A DNA stretch of 56,566 nucleotides from Dechloromonas sp. (lineage in GTDB: Bacteria > Pseudomonadota > Gammaproteobacteria > Burkholderiales > Rhodocyclaceae): assembly GCA_028689015.1 (NCBI GenBank), contig JAQTXC010000011.1:1-56566 (forward strand), in the 5' to 3' direction. The notes under the pieces are model-generated. The model had not been told where the DNA came from. It did no database searches and saw only the letters and a program-made list of their open reading frames with translations. How positions within the stretch are numbered: position 1 is the first letter of the stretch; every line of letters begins with the position of its first letter. Below are positions 37,987 through 47,045 of the stretch, one piece after another. A program made the translations under genes and the position numbers.

Positions 37987-38895
37987 ATGACCTCGCTCAA
38001 TTTCAAGCACCTCCATTATTTCTGGGTCGTCGCCCAGGAAGGCAGCATCACCCGCGCCGCCGAACGGCTAGGCGTCGCCATCCAGACGATCAGCGGCCAA
38101 TTGTCCCTGCTCGAAAAGCAATTGGGCAAGGCATTGTTCAACAGCCAGGGACGCGGCCTGGTGCTCAGTGAAGCCGGGCGCACCGCCCTCGGTTATGCCG
38201 ACCAGATTTTTCAGCTGGGCGATGCCTTGGTTCAGGCGTTAGAACATGGTGACGGCGAAACCACCCTGCGCCTACGCGCCGGCATCTCAGACGGCATTCC
38301 CAAACTGCTTGCCTACCAGTTGCTCAATACCGTCACCACCATGCCGGCTGACCTGCGTCTGATCTGCGACGAAGGCGAGTTCGAAACCTTGCTCGCCGAC
38401 CTCGCCCTGCACCGCCTCGATGTGGTGTTGACTGACCGCGCCGCCCCCTTCAGCGGCAATCTGAAGCTGTTCAGCACCCGCCTGGGCGAGTTCGCCACCG
38501 GCCTGTTCGCCACCGCCGAGTTAGCCAAACGTTACGGACCCGATTTTCCGGCCAGCCTCAACGGCGCGCCGCTATTACTGCCGACCCGGCACAATGCATT
38601 GCGTGGCCGCATCGACCGCTGGCTGGAAATCAACCACCTACGTCCGCGCATCGTTGGCGAATTTGAAGACAGCGCCTTGCTGACCACCTTCGGTCGCGGC
38701 GGCCTGGGCCTCTTCCCGGCGCCGATGCAACTGGCCAGCCAGGTCGCCGAGCAACTGGCCGCCCAGCCACTCGGCACCATGGCCGGAGTCAGCGAACAAA
38801 TCTATGCCATTTCCAACGAAAGACGGATCCGTCACCCGGCGGTTGAGCTACTGTGCGCACCGGCCAACGGGATGGTAGACGACGGGGGAGTATAA
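37987..38895 (+). CDS. nhaR: LysR-family regulator, NhaR type
   Basis: 302-residue LysR-type regulator. The winged helix-turn-helix (about 1-60, FKHLHYFWVVAQEGSITRAA) matches NhaR in having the HYFW and TISGQLSLLEKQLG patterns, followed by the effector domain. NhaR activates the nhaA sodium/proton antiporter and some biofilm genes in enterics; no nhaA is present here, so the target is unknown. ATG at 37987 (MTSLNFKHL) is preferred, with an alternative at 37981. No good Shine-Dalgarno marks either. Confidence 0.88.
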   Translation: MTSLNFKHLHYFWVVAQEGSITRAAERLGVAIQTISGQLSLLEKQLGKALFNSQGRGLVLSEAGRTALGYADQIFQLGDALVQALEHGDGETTLRLRAGISDGIPKLLAYQLLNTVTTMPADLRLICDEGEFETLLADLALHRLDVVLTDRAAPFSGNLKLFSTRLGEFATGLFATAELAKRYGPDFPASLNGAPLLLPTRHNALRGRIDRWLEINHLRPRIVGEFEDSALLTTFGRGGLGLFPAPMQLASQVAEQLAAQPLGTMAGVSEQIYAISNERRIRHPAVELLCAPANGMVDDGGV

Positions 38896-38896
38896 T
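38891..38896 (+). promoter_or_regulatory. candidate -10 box for dacC
   Basis: TATAAT overlaps the nhaR stop codon and lies 37 bases before the dacC start. No recognisable -35 was found at the right spacing. It is flanked by GGGGG and CCCCCC runs that could pair. Low support. Confidence 0.3.
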
Positions 38897-38932
38897 TTTC
38901 GACCCCCCAACATAAAACAAAGGTCGCTCCCC

Positions 38933-40069
38933 ATGCCGGTTCGCCAGTTTTTCCTGCTGCTGCTTGCTCTTTTCCTTTCCTCCCAGGCCTTTGCCCAACA
39001 ACGGCCGGTGCCGCCCACCCTGGCCGCCAAATCCTGGCTGCTGCTGGAAATGGGCTCAGGACAGGTATTGACCGCGGAAAAACCGGATGAGCGCCTGGAG
39101 CCCGCCTCGCTGACCAAACTAATGACGGCTTACCTGAGTTTTTCAGCCTTGCGCCAGAAAAGTCTAGGCCTCGACCAGCCGCTGCCAGTCTCCGAAAAAG
39201 CTTGGCGCATGGGTGGATCGAAAATGTTCGTCAAGGTCGACACCCAGGTCACGGTCGAGGAATTGATCAAGGGGATGATCGTCCAGTCCGGCAATGATGC
39301 CTGCGTTGTTCTCGCCGAAGCCATCGCCGGCAGCGAAGAAAATTTCGCACAAATGATGAATCGCGAAGCCCTCCGCCTGGGCATGAAGAGCAGCCATTTT
39401 GTCAATTCGACGGGCATGCCCGACCCGCAGCACTACACCACTGCCCGCGATCTTTCCCTACTCGCCGCAGCCCTGATTCGCGACTTTCCCGAAGAGTACA
39501 AAAAGTACTACTCGATGAAGTCCTACACCTATAACAAGATTACCCAACCCAACCGCAACCGCCTGCTGTGGCTCGACCCGGCCGTTGATGGCGTCAAGAC
39601 GGGTCATACCGAGGCCGCTGGCTACTGCCTGATTTCCTCGGCCCAACGCGGACCGCGCCGCTTGCTGGCGGTGGTTCTCGGCACAGAGTCGGACAACGCA
39701 CGGGCCGGCGAATCGCTCAAATTGCTCAACTGGGGCTTCCTGTCCTACGACGCTGTCCAGGTTTACGCCCGCGACCAGACCGTCTCGACGCTGCGTGTCT
39801 GGAAGGGCGCCGCCAATACGGTCAAGGCCGGCTTCGGTCGCGAATTCATTGTCGCCGTTCCCAAAGGCTACGCTGACAAAATCCAGGCACAGTTGATCTC
39901 GCAGCAACCGCTACTCGCCCCGGTTCAAGCGGGCCAGGTAGTCGGCACGCTGAAACTGAGTCTGGATGGCAAACCTTATGGCGACTACCCGGTCAACGCC
40001 CTGGAAACCGTGCCGGTCGCAGGACTGCTCGGCCGAACCATCGACACCGTCAAAATGTGGTTTAACTAA
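38933..40069 (+). CDS. dacC: D-alanyl-D-alanine carboxypeptidase (PBP5/6 type)
   Basis: 378-residue low-molecular-weight penicillin-binding protein that trims the terminal D-Ala of peptidoglycan pentapeptides. A signal peptide (about 1-21, ending QAFA) leads into the catalytic domain with SxxK = SLTK (59-62), SGN (119-121) and KTG (222-224). The C-terminal beta-rich PBP5_C domain and a final amphipathic helix for membrane anchoring follow. It is separated by 1 base from the aminotransferase gene. The dacA/dacC choice is a naming matter only. Confidence 0.95.
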   Translation: MPVRQFFLLLLALFLSSQAFAQQRPVPPTLAAKSWLLLEMGSGQVLTAEKPDERLEPASLTKLMTAYLSFSALRQKSLGLDQPLPVSEKAWRMGGSKMFVKVDTQVTVEELIKGMIVQSGNDACVVLAEAIAGSEENFAQMMNREALRLGMKSSHFVNSTGMPDPQHYTTARDLSLLAAALIRDFPEEYKKYYSMKSYTYNKITQPNRNRLLWLDPAVDGVKTGHTEAAGYCLISSAQRGPRRLLAVVLGTESDNARAGESLKLLNWGFLSYDAVQVYARDQTVSTLRVWKGAANTVKAGFGREFIVAVPKGYADKIQAQLISQQPLLAPVQAGQVVGTLKLSLDGKPYGDYPVNALETVPVAGLLGRTIDTVKMWFN

Positions 40070-40070
40070 C

Positions 40071-40946
40071 ATGGGCACCCAAGTCGCCGAGCCGGTTTTT
40101 CTCAACGGTCAGTTTCTGCCCCTGGCCGACGCCAGGGTTTCGCCACTCGACCGCGGTTTCCTGTACGGCGACGGGGTCTACGAAATGATCCCGGTCTATT
40201 CGCGGCAAGCCTTTCGCCTCGACCAGCACCTGCAGCGACTGCAAGCCACCCTGGACGGTATCCAACTCGCCAACCCTCTCACGGTCGACGCCTGGAAAAG
40301 CGCCATTTTCACCTTGATCGAAAACGCGCCGTGGCCGGATCAGTCGATCTACCTGCAGGTGACACGTGGCGCCGATGACAAGCGCGACCATGCCTTTCCA
40401 CCGGCCAGCGTGGCGCCCACGGTGTTCGCCTTTGCCGGACCGCTGATCACACCCGATGCCGATTTGCGGGCCCGGGGCGTTGCAGCGATCACCGTCCCCG
40501 ACCAGCGCTGGGCGCGCTGCGACCTCAAGGTGCTGTCGCTGCTGGCCAACGTACTGGCGCGCCAGCAAGCGGTAGCCCGTGGCTGCGCCGAAGCGCTGCT
40601 GATCCGTGATGGCTTCGTCAAGGAAGGGGCGGCCTCCAATGTTTTCCTCGTCAAGAACGGGCGATTGCTGGCGCCGCCCAAAACGCAGCTGATGCTGCCC
40701 GGCATCACTTACGACGTCATCCTTGAACTGGCAGCCGCCCACGGTCAACCGCTGGACATCCGCGAAATTCACGAAACGGAACTTCGCGCCGCCGACGAGG
40801 TCTGGATGACCTCATCGACCAAGGAAATACTGGCCATCACCCAACTCGATGGCATTCCGGTAGGCAGCGGCCAACCTGGCCCACTGGCTGAACAGATGTG
40901 GCACTGGTATCAAGACTTCAAAAACTCGATCATGCGCAAAGGCTGA
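40071..40946 (+). CDS. dat: D-amino-acid aminotransferase (class IV PLP)
   Basis: 291-residue fold-type IV PLP enzyme. ATG at 40071 (MGTQVAEPVFLNGQ) directly follows the dacC stop and is preferred over an in-frame start inside dacC. The PLP lysine is K153 in RCDLKVLSLLANVLARQ, and the EGAASNVF motif near 185 fits the family. D-amino-acid transaminase (D-Ala + 2-oxoglutarate giving pyruvate + D-Glu) is the best call; branched-chain aminotransferase or aminodeoxychorismate lyase are alternatives. Placement after a D-Ala carboxypeptidase supports recycling of released D-Ala. Confidence 0.88.
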   Translation: MGTQVAEPVFLNGQFLPLADARVSPLDRGFLYGDGVYEMIPVYSRQAFRLDQHLQRLQATLDGIQLANPLTVDAWKSAIFTLIENAPWPDQSIYLQVTRGADDKRDHAFPPASVAPTVFAFAGPLITPDADLRARGVAAITVPDQRWARCDLKVLSLLANVLARQQAVARGCAEALLIRDGFVKEGAASNVFLVKNGRLLAPPKTQLMLPGITYDVILELAAAHGQPLDIREIHETELRAADEVWMTSSTKEILAITQLDGIPVGSGQPGPLAEQMWHWYQDFKNSIMRKG

Positions 40947-40947
40947 C

Positions 40948-41217
40948 ATGGCTTCGTACAAGGACACCCTGCTCGAATTCCCCTGCGACTTTCCCCTGAA
41001 AATCATGGGTAAAGCGCACGATGAACTCGCCCAGACGGTGCTCACCATCGTCACCAAGCATGCGCCCGATTTCGACGGCGCGACGATGGAAATGCGCGCC
41101 AGTTCGGGCGGCAATTACCTCAGCCTGACCTGCACCGTCATCGCCACATCCAAGCCTCAACTTGATGCGCTGTACATGGACCTGACCGCCCACCCACTAG
41201 TTAAAGTCGTGCTCTGA
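40948..41217 (+). CDS. ybeD: DUF493 (YbeD-like) protein
   Basis: 89-residue protein of the YbeD/DUF493 family, a small ACT-like alpha/beta fold. The start [21 protein letters not shown] and the end [11 protein letters not shown] are typical. Its function is unknown, but the family is regularly found just upstream of lipB, as here and in E. coli (dacA-ybeD-lipB). It is separated by 1 base from each neighbour. Confidence 0.93.
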   Translation: MASYKDTLLEFPCDFPLKIMGKAHDELAQTVLTIVTKHAPDFDGATMEMRASSGGNYLSLTCTVIATSKPQLDALYMDLTAHPLVKVVL

Positions 41218-41218
41218 C

Positions 41219-41836
41219 GTGAAGCCGCTCGTCAAATATCTGGGGCGGGTCGACTACGCGCCGACCTTCCAGGCCATGCAGGATTTCACCGCCACCCGCA
41301 CTCAGGAAACCCCAGACGAACTGTGGATCGTCGAACATCCACCGGTCTACACCCTAGGGCAGGCCGGCAAGCCCGAACACATTCTGCGCGACATCGGCAT
41401 TCCGACGATCAAGATCGACCGCGGCGGCCAGGTCACCTACCACGGCCCCGGCCAGGTGGTGATCTATCTGCTGCTCGACCTGTCACGCCGGAAAATCAAG
41501 GTCCGCGAACTGGTTACCACCATTGAACAGGCCGTCATCAACTTGCTGGCCGCGCATGGCGTGACCGCCGAACGGCGCGATGGCGCCCCTGGTGTCTATG
41601 TCGGCGAGGCCAAGATCGCCGCCCTCGGCCTGCGCATCCGCGGGGGCTGTTCGTATCACGGCGTTTCCCTCAACGTGGACATGGACCTCACGCCCTTCGA
41701 GGCCATCAATCCCTGTGGTTATGCCGGGCTGAAAGTCATCCAGACCCGCGACCTCGACATTCCGTTCACCGCTCATGAGGCCGGTGAGCAACTCACGCAA
41801 CACTTGCTACAGCAACTGGAAATCAAAAATGGCTGA
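41219..41836 (+). CDS. lipB: octanoyltransferase (lipoyl(octanoyl) transferase)
   Basis: 205-residue LipB, which moves octanoate from acyl carrier protein to lipoyl domains. The start is GTG at 41219, one base after the DUF493 stop. The motif [16 protein letters not shown] and the catalytic Lys/Cys pair in [19 protein letters not shown] are present. Its last 8 bases overlap lipA. Confidence 0.97.
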   Translation: MKPLVKYLGRVDYAPTFQAMQDFTATRTQETPDELWIVEHPPVYTLGQAGKPEHILRDIGIPTIKIDRGGQVTYHGPGQVVIYLLLDLSRRKIKVRELVTTIEQAVINLLAAHGVTAERRDGAPGVYVGEAKIAALGLRIRGGCSYHGVSLNVDMDLTPFEAINPCGYAGLKVIQTRDLDIPFTAHEAGEQLTQHLLQQLEIKNG

Positions 41837-42797
41837 AAAAGGCGTCAAACAAAAAGGCGAACTGAAGACCGCGCGCATCCCGATCAAGATCGTCCCAGTC
41901 GACGAACCCCTGCGCAAACCCGACTGGATTCGCGTCAAGGCCGGCAACAGCGCCGGACGATTTGGCGAGATCAAGGCCATGTTGCGCGAGAAGAAACTGC
42001 ACACCGTCTGCGAGGAAGCCACCTGCCCGAACATCGGTGAATGCTTCGGTCGCGGCACGGCGACCTTCATGATCCTCGGCGACATCTGCACCCGCCGCTG
42101 CCCATTCTGCGATGTCGGCCATGGCCAGCCGTTGCCGCCCAACCCTGACGAGCCGCGCGAACTGGCCGAGTCGGTCGCCCTGCTCAAGCTGCGTTATGTG
42201 GTGATTACCAGCGTCGACCGCGATGATCTGCGCGACGGCGGAGCCCAACATTTCGTCGACGTCATCCGCAATACCCGCGAGCTGTCGCCGACCACCACCA
42301 TCGAAACGCTGGTCCCGGACTTCCGCGGGCGCATGGATGTGGCCCTCGATGTCCTTGGCGGCGCGCTGCCCGACGTGCTCAACCACAACATGGAAACCGT
42401 GCCCCGCCTGTACAAGCAGGCCCGCCCTGGTGCCGACTACGCGCACTCGCTGCAATTCCTCAAGCAGTTCAAGGCCCGTTATCCACAGGTCAACACCAAG
42501 TCCGGCCTGATGGTCGGCCTGGGCGAAACCGATGAAGAAATTCTCGACGTCATGCGCGACCTGCGGGCCCACGATGTCGACATGCTGACCATCGGCCAGT
42601 ATCTCGCCCCCTCAGGCCATCACCTGCCGGTCAGCCGCTACGTTCACCCGGACGTTTTCAAGATGTACGAAGAAGAAGCTAAAAAAATGGGCTTTTCCGG
42701 CGCCGCCTGCGCCCCCATGGTCCGCTCCAGCTACTGGGCAGACCAGCAGGCGCACAGCGCCGGCGTGAGTGAGAGCGACAGTCTGACGACCGACTAA
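41829..42797 (+). CDS. lipA: lipoyl synthase
   Basis: 322-residue radical-SAM enzyme that inserts two sulfurs into the octanoyl chain. The auxiliary cluster motif [12 protein letters not shown] and the radical-SAM CxxxCxxC (CTRRCPFC) are both present, with the C-terminal MVRSSYWAD serine motif. ATG at 41829 ([11 protein letters not shown]) overlaps the lipB stop. The C-terminus meets the convergent lipoprotein gene with a 4-base overlap of stop codons. Confidence 0.97.
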   Translation: MAEKGVKQKGELKTARIPIKIVPVDEPLRKPDWIRVKAGNSAGRFGEIKAMLREKKLHTVCEEATCPNIGECFGRGTATFMILGDICTRRCPFCDVGHGQPLPPNPDEPRELAESVALLKLRYVVITSVDRDDLRDGGAQHFVDVIRNTRELSPTTTIETLVPDFRGRMDVALDVLGGALPDVLNHNMETVPRLYKQARPGADYAHSLQFLKQFKARYPQVNTKSGLMVGLGETDEEILDVMRDLRAHDVDMLTIGQYLAPSGHHLPVSRYVHPDVFKMYEEEAKKMGFSGAACAPMVRSSYWADQQAHSAGVSESDSLTTD

Positions 42798-43321
42798 CGC
42801 ACGCCGGGCGGCGGCGGTGGCGGCATTCCGCTCGGCGGCGGGGGGATGCCAGCATCCGCCGCCCTGACCGGAGTCCGGGCATAACCCATGTTAGCGGGCA
42901 CCGGCACCCGATGCCCCTTGGCATACATGCACTGGATATAGGCATTGTCATATTGACGCTGCGTGCCATAACCAGCGCCTTGCGCGGCATCCGCCCCCAT
43001 CGCACTGCCCAGCAACAAACCCGCCCCCGCACCCACCGCTGCGCCCTGGCTATTGCCCCCGATGGCGGCACCCGCCAGCGCACCCACGGCAGTACCCACG
43101 GCCGCCGAACTGATGGCGGACTCGCGTGCAGCCTCAGTCGCCGTTTTGCCGCCTATCATCATCTGGGCATCACGCCGGCAATACAATTCATCGGCCCGAA
43201 AGCGCTCAATACTCTGCCCGCCACCCGGCAAAACCATGACGGACGGCCCGGTTGGCTGAACCGCGCACGCTGCCAGTGTCGACAGCGCCAGCGCAGCCGT
43301 CGCAAGTTGCCATTGATTCAT
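42794..43321 (-). CDS. glycine-zipper lipoprotein
   Basis: 175-residue predicted outer-membrane lipoprotein. The signal peptide ends in the lipobox LAAC (16-19), with Ala at +2, which favours outer-membrane sorting. Residues about 75-125 form a glycine-zipper segment of GxxxG/AxxxG repeats ([18 protein letters not shown]...), followed by a [18 protein letters not shown] motif with a second conserved Cys and a Pro-rich tail. ATG at 43321 has AAGGTG 6 bases upstream. The family is common in betaproteobacteria and has no clear function. Confidence 0.82.
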   Translation of the reverse strand: MNQWQLATAALALSTLAACAVQPTGPSVMVLPGGGQSIERFRADELYCRRDAQMMIGGKTATEAARESAISSAAVGTAVGALAGAAIGGNSQGAAVGAGAGLLLGSAMGADAAQGAGYGTQRQYDNAYIQCMYAKGHRVPVPANMGYARTPVRAADAGIPPPPSGMPPPPPPGVR

Positions 43322-43332
43322 CGCGTTCACCT

Positions 43333-43671
43333 TCATTTTTCTGGATGTGGCAGCACCGGCTGCCACGGCTCCGGACAGGATTTGACTTCGGGGTAATACG
43401 CCTCTGCACTGGCACAGTAATACCAAGTGGGCTCAGGGGCCGGCGCGGGCGCTGCCTCCACGGGTACCCGCTCGATGTACACCGGCGGCGGCGCGACGGG
43501 CGGTACGACAATCACCGGCGGGGGATAGAACCACGGCGAAGGGTAGCCCCAAGGGCCCAACACGGGACCGACATAAACGCCGACCTGGCTGCGCCCGTGC
43601 GCCAAGGCGGTGCCCACACCCAGCGCCAGCAAGCTCACCGCCAGCAAGACTTTCCCCAACAGATGCCGCAT
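43333..43671 (-). CDS. small exported Pro-rich protein
   Basis: 112-residue protein with a signal peptide (about 1-24, ending ALA-H). A Pro/Tyr-rich stretch (WFYPPPVIVVPPVAPPPVY) and a C-terminal motif WYYCASAEAYYPEVKSCPEPWQ follow; the Cys pair in this last motif recurs in small exported proteins of proteobacteria. ATG at 43671 has GGAGGA 5 bases upstream and is preferred over upstream in-frame starts. It is followed after 11 bases by the glycine-zipper lipoprotein gene, probably in the same operon. Role unknown. Confidence 0.78.
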   Translation of the reverse strand: MRHLLGKVLLAVSLLALGVGTALAHGRSQVGVYVGPVLGPWGYPSPWFYPPPVIVVPPVAPPPVYIERVPVEAAPAPAPEPTWYYCASAEAYYPEVKSCPEPWQPVLPHPEK

Positions 43672-43708
43672 CGGTTCCTCCACCGCCATAAACCATCTCA
43701 CGATAGCG

Positions 43709-43733
43709 AAAAAAAGCCCGGCGCGGGCCGGGC
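43709..43733 (-). terminator. Rho-independent terminator
   Basis: Stem GCCCGGC / GCCGGGC (43716-43722 and 43727-43733) followed on the minus strand by seven T residues. It lies 67 bases past the stop of the 93-residue protein gene and just before the small exported protein gene, so it separates two transcripts. Confidence 0.85.
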
Positions 43734-43799
43734 AATTGCTACAGGTTGTAAGTGTTTCAGTCCTCAGCCAGCAACTGATCACGCCGTTGGCGCAGACCC

Positions 43800-44081
43800 T
43801 CAGGCATTTTGATGGGTACGACGATCCCAGCCTTCGATCTCGAGTACTCGATCCATGCAATCTTCCATCATTGCATGGGCCTGCTGGGTCGATTCGGCAA
43901 TCGCGCGATGAACCCGCGGGTCGTGTTCGGGAGAAGCCTCGCAGCGATTCTGGTAACGGAACAATTCACGCAGAGAGCGCAACTGCACAGCCACCTGGCC
44001 CGGACAGGCACACATATAGATCGTCGCTTCCTCGATGAGTTGCTCCAATTCCCCGTCGGTAAATCGCTGCTGCAGGATCAT
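43800..44081 (-). CDS. conserved small protein of unknown function
   Basis: 93-residue soluble, acidic, mostly helical protein. The N-terminal QQRFTDGELEQLIEEATIYM is followed by a CACPGQVA turn (CxCP), then amphipathic helices with DPRVHRAIAES and a C-terminal DCMDRVLEIEGW. The cysteines might bind metal; I know no assigned function. ATG at 44081 has GAGGTG 4 bases upstream, better than GTG at 44087. It lies 7 bases after the CoA-transferase stop and is followed by a terminator, so it is likely co-transcribed with that gene. Confidence 0.72.
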   Translation of the reverse strand: MILQQRFTDGELEQLIEEATIYMCACPGQVAVQLRSLRELFRYQNRCEASPEHDPRVHRAIAESTQQAHAMMEDCMDRVLEIEGWDRRTHQNA

Positions 44082-44088
44082 ATTCACC

Positions 44089-45384
44089 TCACAACAAATT
44101 CAATTTCCGTGCTGCTTCCCGCAACTCACCCCGGAAATCGGGGTGCGCAATGGCAATCAGGGCTTCACAACGCTGCTTGGCCGTCTTGCCCCGCAACTGG
44201 GCGACGCCGAACTCAGTCACCACATAATTAATGTCGTTCTTGCTGGTCGTCACGTGCGTCCCTGCCGACAAGGTGGGGACAATGCGGGAAATCGTGTCGT
44301 CCTTGGCTGTTGACGGCAACACGATGAAGGCCTTACCCCCGTTGGAGCGATTGGCCGCCCGCACGAAATCCACCTGGCCGCCGGTGCCAGAATACGGCTT
44401 GGGACCCAGGCTCTCGGAACCACACTGGCCAAGAAAATCGATCTGCATGGTGGCGTTGATGCAATGCAGGTTGTCGTTTTGACCCGCCAGATACGGATCA
44501 TTGGTGTAATCGACGGGGTGCATTTCCAACGCCGGGTTGCGGTGCATAAAGTCGTAGAGCTTCTTCGAGCCGAGGGCGAAGGTGGCCAGCATCTTGCCTT
44601 GGTGCATGTTCTTGCGACGATTATTGACCACCCCAGCCTCCACCAGGCTCATGATGCCATCGCCAACCATCTCGGTATGGATGCCAAGATCGTGCTTGTT
44701 GGTCAGTTGCATCACCACGGCATCGGGAATGCCACCATACCCGATCTGCAAGGTCGCGCCGTCAGGAATCATCTCGGCGACATAGGCACCAATAGCCTCC
44801 TGTACCGGGCCAATCTTGGGCAAGCCAACTTCCAGCAGCGCTTCGCTCGACTCGGTCAGCGCCGCCACCTGCGACACATGAATGTGACAGTCGCCATTGG
44901 CAAACGGCACGTTGGGATTCACCTCGAGCACCACGGCCCGCGCCTTGGCAACAGCGGCCATGGTGTAATCCGGTGCCAGCGATAGCGAGAAATAGCCATG
45001 CTCATCCATCGGCGAGGCCATCGAAAACACCACGTCGGCAGGCGTCAGGCCACGCTTGATCAGCATCGGCAACTCGGAGAAGTACGCCGGCACGAAATCG
45101 ACCCAGCCCTCCTGACCACCTGGCCGGGTCGCCCCGCCAAAGAAGTAGGCATCGTGGCGGACATGGGCGACGGTTTCCGGATCGATGTAGCCGTATTTGC
45201 GCAGCGGCAGAATTTGCGAGATCCGCACGTCGTGATAATTGCGCCGGGCATCGGACAAGGCCGTCAGCAGGGCTGGGGGTTCACCGACGCCGGTCGGCAC
45301 GATAATGGCATCGCCATCGCGCACCACCTGGACGGCATCGCTGGCGGACATGCGTTTGCTGGCGTAAATCGACTGCACGGACAT
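44089..45384 (-). CDS. acetyl-CoA hydrolase/transferase-family CoA-transferase
   Basis: 431-residue class-I CoA-transferase of the 4-hydroxybutyrate/butyrate:acetate type. It has the two related domains (about 10-190 and 200-431). The catalytic Glu is in IHTEMVGDG, and the oxyanion motif QIGYGGIPDAV lies just before it. Such enzymes swap CoA between acetyl-CoA and short-chain acids. SD AGAGGAG precedes the ATG at 45384. The nearby genes do not show which acid is used; 4-hydroxybutyrate, butyrate, propionate or succinate are all possible. Confidence 0.88.
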   Translation of the reverse strand: MSVQSIYASKRMSASDAVQVVRDGDAIIVPTGVGEPPALLTALSDARRNYHDVRISQILPLRKYGYIDPETVAHVRHDAYFFGGATRPGGQEGWVDFVPAYFSELPMLIKRGLTPADVVFSMASPMDEHGYFSLSLAPDYTMAAVAKARAVVLEVNPNVPFANGDCHIHVSQVAALTESSEALLEVGLPKIGPVQEAIGAYVAEMIPDGATLQIGYGGIPDAVVMQLTNKHDLGIHTEMVGDGIMSLVEAGVVNNRRKNMHQGKMLATFALGSKKLYDFMHRNPALEMHPVDYTNDPYLAGQNDNLHCINATMQIDFLGQCGSESLGPKPYSGTGGQVDFVRAANRSNGGKAFIVLPSTAKDDTISRIVPTLSAGTHVTTSKNDINYVVTEFGVAQLRGKTAKQRCEALIAIAHPDFRGELREAARKLNLL

Positions 45385-45483
45385 ACTGCGCTCCTCTTTT
45401 TATTTGAAAAATGATGACAGTCGTTGATTGTCGGTCGAAAAATTCACCAGATCAAATGCAACGAATTATTGCAATACCCGGGC

Positions 45484-46626
45484 TCAGGGCTTGCGATTGC
45501 TGCCCGCCACCATGCGGATTTCAAATAGCCGGCATTCAAGCGGACCGTTGTACAGCGGCGTCTTGCGACTGGGGCGAAGACCAAGCAACTTGGGCAAACG
45601 CAAATCTGCCGTAAAGAAGAAACAATTCCAGCCGGCCCAGTGGCGTTTAAGTGCGCTACCCAGTTGCGGATAGAAAGCCGCCAGCTCATCCTGCTCACCA
45701 ATGCGCTCGCCATAAGGCGGATTGGCAATCAGGATGCCCTGTGCCGTCAAGGGCTGGGTTTCCAGCACATCAGCACGGTCGACCGTAACCAGATCGTCAA
45801 AACCAGCTTCCTGCAGATTGCGTCGGGTAGCCCGCACCGCCTTGTCATCGATATCGTAGGCACGAATATCCAGACGCTCACCCGGTTTCACCCGCGCCTC
45901 AGCAGCCGCCCGAATGCTCGCCCAGGTCAGGGCATCAAATTTCTTCAGCATTTCGAAGGCAAAGCCGCGGTCCAGGCCGGGTGCCCGGTCAAGCGCCATC
46001 TGAATCGCTTCGAGCACAAAAGTGCCGCTCCCGCACATCGGATCGATCAACGCCATACCCGGCTGCCAACCCGCCAACTTGAGAATGCCGGCGGCCAGGT
46101 TTTCCTTCAGCGGCGCATCCACGCTGGCCTTGCGGAAACCGCGCTGCCACAGCGGTTGACCGGACGTATCGAGATACAGGGTGCAGGTGTTTTCGGTCAG
46201 GAAGACATGGACGCTGACATCCGGGCGACGGGTATCAATGTTCGGACGTTCGCCCAGATCATCGCGGAAACGATCGCACACAGCGTCCTTGACGCGCAGC
46301 GTGACGTAATCGAGCGACTTCAGCGGACACTTGATCGCCGTCGTCACCACCCGCATGGTGCGCGACACGGCAAAGTGGTTCGGCCACAACTGACGCACGG
46401 CCAGATGGTAGATATCCTCTTCCGACGCATACGGCCCGGTGACGATGTGCCACAGGATGCGGGTGGCCAGACGGGATTCCAGATTGGCCCGGTAGCAGAC
46501 GCCCCAGTCCCCGGAAAAATGCACGCCGCCGTGCGTCGACCGCAAGTCTTCACCGCCCACGACACGCAGTTCTTCAAGGAGCAGTTCTTCAAGCCCACGC
46601 GGGCAAATGGCGAAATATCGATTCAT
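45484..46626 (-). CDS. rlmL: THUMP-domain rRNA methyltransferase (RlmL-like)
   Basis: 380-residue SAM-dependent methyltransferase. A THUMP RNA-binding domain (about 45-155) is followed by a UPF0020-type catalytic domain with FxGxGT-like DPMCGSGTFVLEA and motif IV NPPYGERI. It corresponds to the RlmL half of E. coli RlmKL (23S rRNA m2G2445); the RlmK half is absent, as is usual outside enterics. It follows hemJ by 2 bases. Confidence 0.9.
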   Translation of the reverse strand: MNRYFAICPRGLEELLLEELRVVGGEDLRSTHGGVHFSGDWGVCYRANLESRLATRILWHIVTGPYASEEDIYHLAVRQLWPNHFAVSRTMRVVTTAIKCPLKSLDYVTLRVKDAVCDRFRDDLGERPNIDTRRPDVSVHVFLTENTCTLYLDTSGQPLWQRGFRKASVDAPLKENLAAGILKLAGWQPGMALIDPMCGSGTFVLEAIQMALDRAPGLDRGFAFEMLKKFDALTWASIRAAAEARVKPGERLDIRAYDIDDKAVRATRRNLQEAGFDDLVTVDRADVLETQPLTAQGILIANPPYGERIGEQDELAAFYPQLGSALKRHWAGWNCFFFTADLRLPKLLGLRPSRKTPLYNGPLECRLFEIRMVAGSNRKP

Positions 46627-46628
46627 GA

Positions 46629-47045
46629 TCAGAAGGGTTTGAGGACAACAAGGAAAACAACGGCCAGCAAGACCAACACCGGCAGTTCATTGTAAAAACG
46701 GAACCAGACGTGGCTCTTGCTGCAACGTCCATTTTTAAACTCGGTCAGCAGTCGACCGCAGTGCCAGTGATAGACCGCCAGCAAGCCGACCAGGGTTGTC
46801 TTGGCATGCAGCCAGCCGCCGGAAAACCCATAGCCGAACCACAACCACAACCCCAGAACAATGGCCAGCACAGCGAGCGGTGTCATGAATTTGTAGAGCT
46901 TGCCGGCCATCAGCAGCAAGCGCTCGCGCTCGGCCACACTCTCGGCTGGCACCATGGCCAGATTGACGAAAATGCGCGGCAGGTAGAACAGGCCGGCAAA
47001 CCACGATACGACCATCCAGATATGCAGGGACTTAACGATCAACAT
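46629..47045 (-). CDS. hemJ: HemJ/CopD-family membrane protein (protoporphyrinogen oxidase type)
   Basis: 138-residue inner-membrane protein with four hydrophobic segments. MLIVKSLHIWMVVSWFAGLFYLPRIFV, cut here by its helix boundaries, carries the conserved His of helix 1 (SLHIW). KLYKFMTP and GWLHAKT (a second conserved His) and a final WFRFYNELPV are typical of HemJ, the heme b-containing protoporphyrinogen oxidase of bacteria lacking HemG/HemY. The AAGGAGA Shine-Dalgarno lies inside the end of the SDR gene, which overlaps by 7 bases. Confidence 0.85.
   Translation of the reverse strand: MLIVKSLHIWMVVSWFAGLFYLPRIFVNLAMVPAESVAERERLLLMAGKLYKFMTPLAVLAIVLGLWLWFGYGFSGGWLHAKTTLVGLLAVYHWHCGRLLTEFKNGRCSKSHVWFRFYNELPVLVLLAVVFLVVLKPF

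Noticed and set aside
43757..43807. 16-codon open frame (MPEGLRQRRD...) overlapping the stop of the 93-residue protein gene
   Set aside because: Too short, no Shine-Dalgarno, and lies in a terminator spacer.
45385..45483. FNR-like TTGAT...ATCAA elements and a TTGATC-17-GACAAT promoter before the CoA-transferase gene
   Set aside because: Half-site spacing does not fit FNR, and the promoter match is only 4 of 6 at each box.
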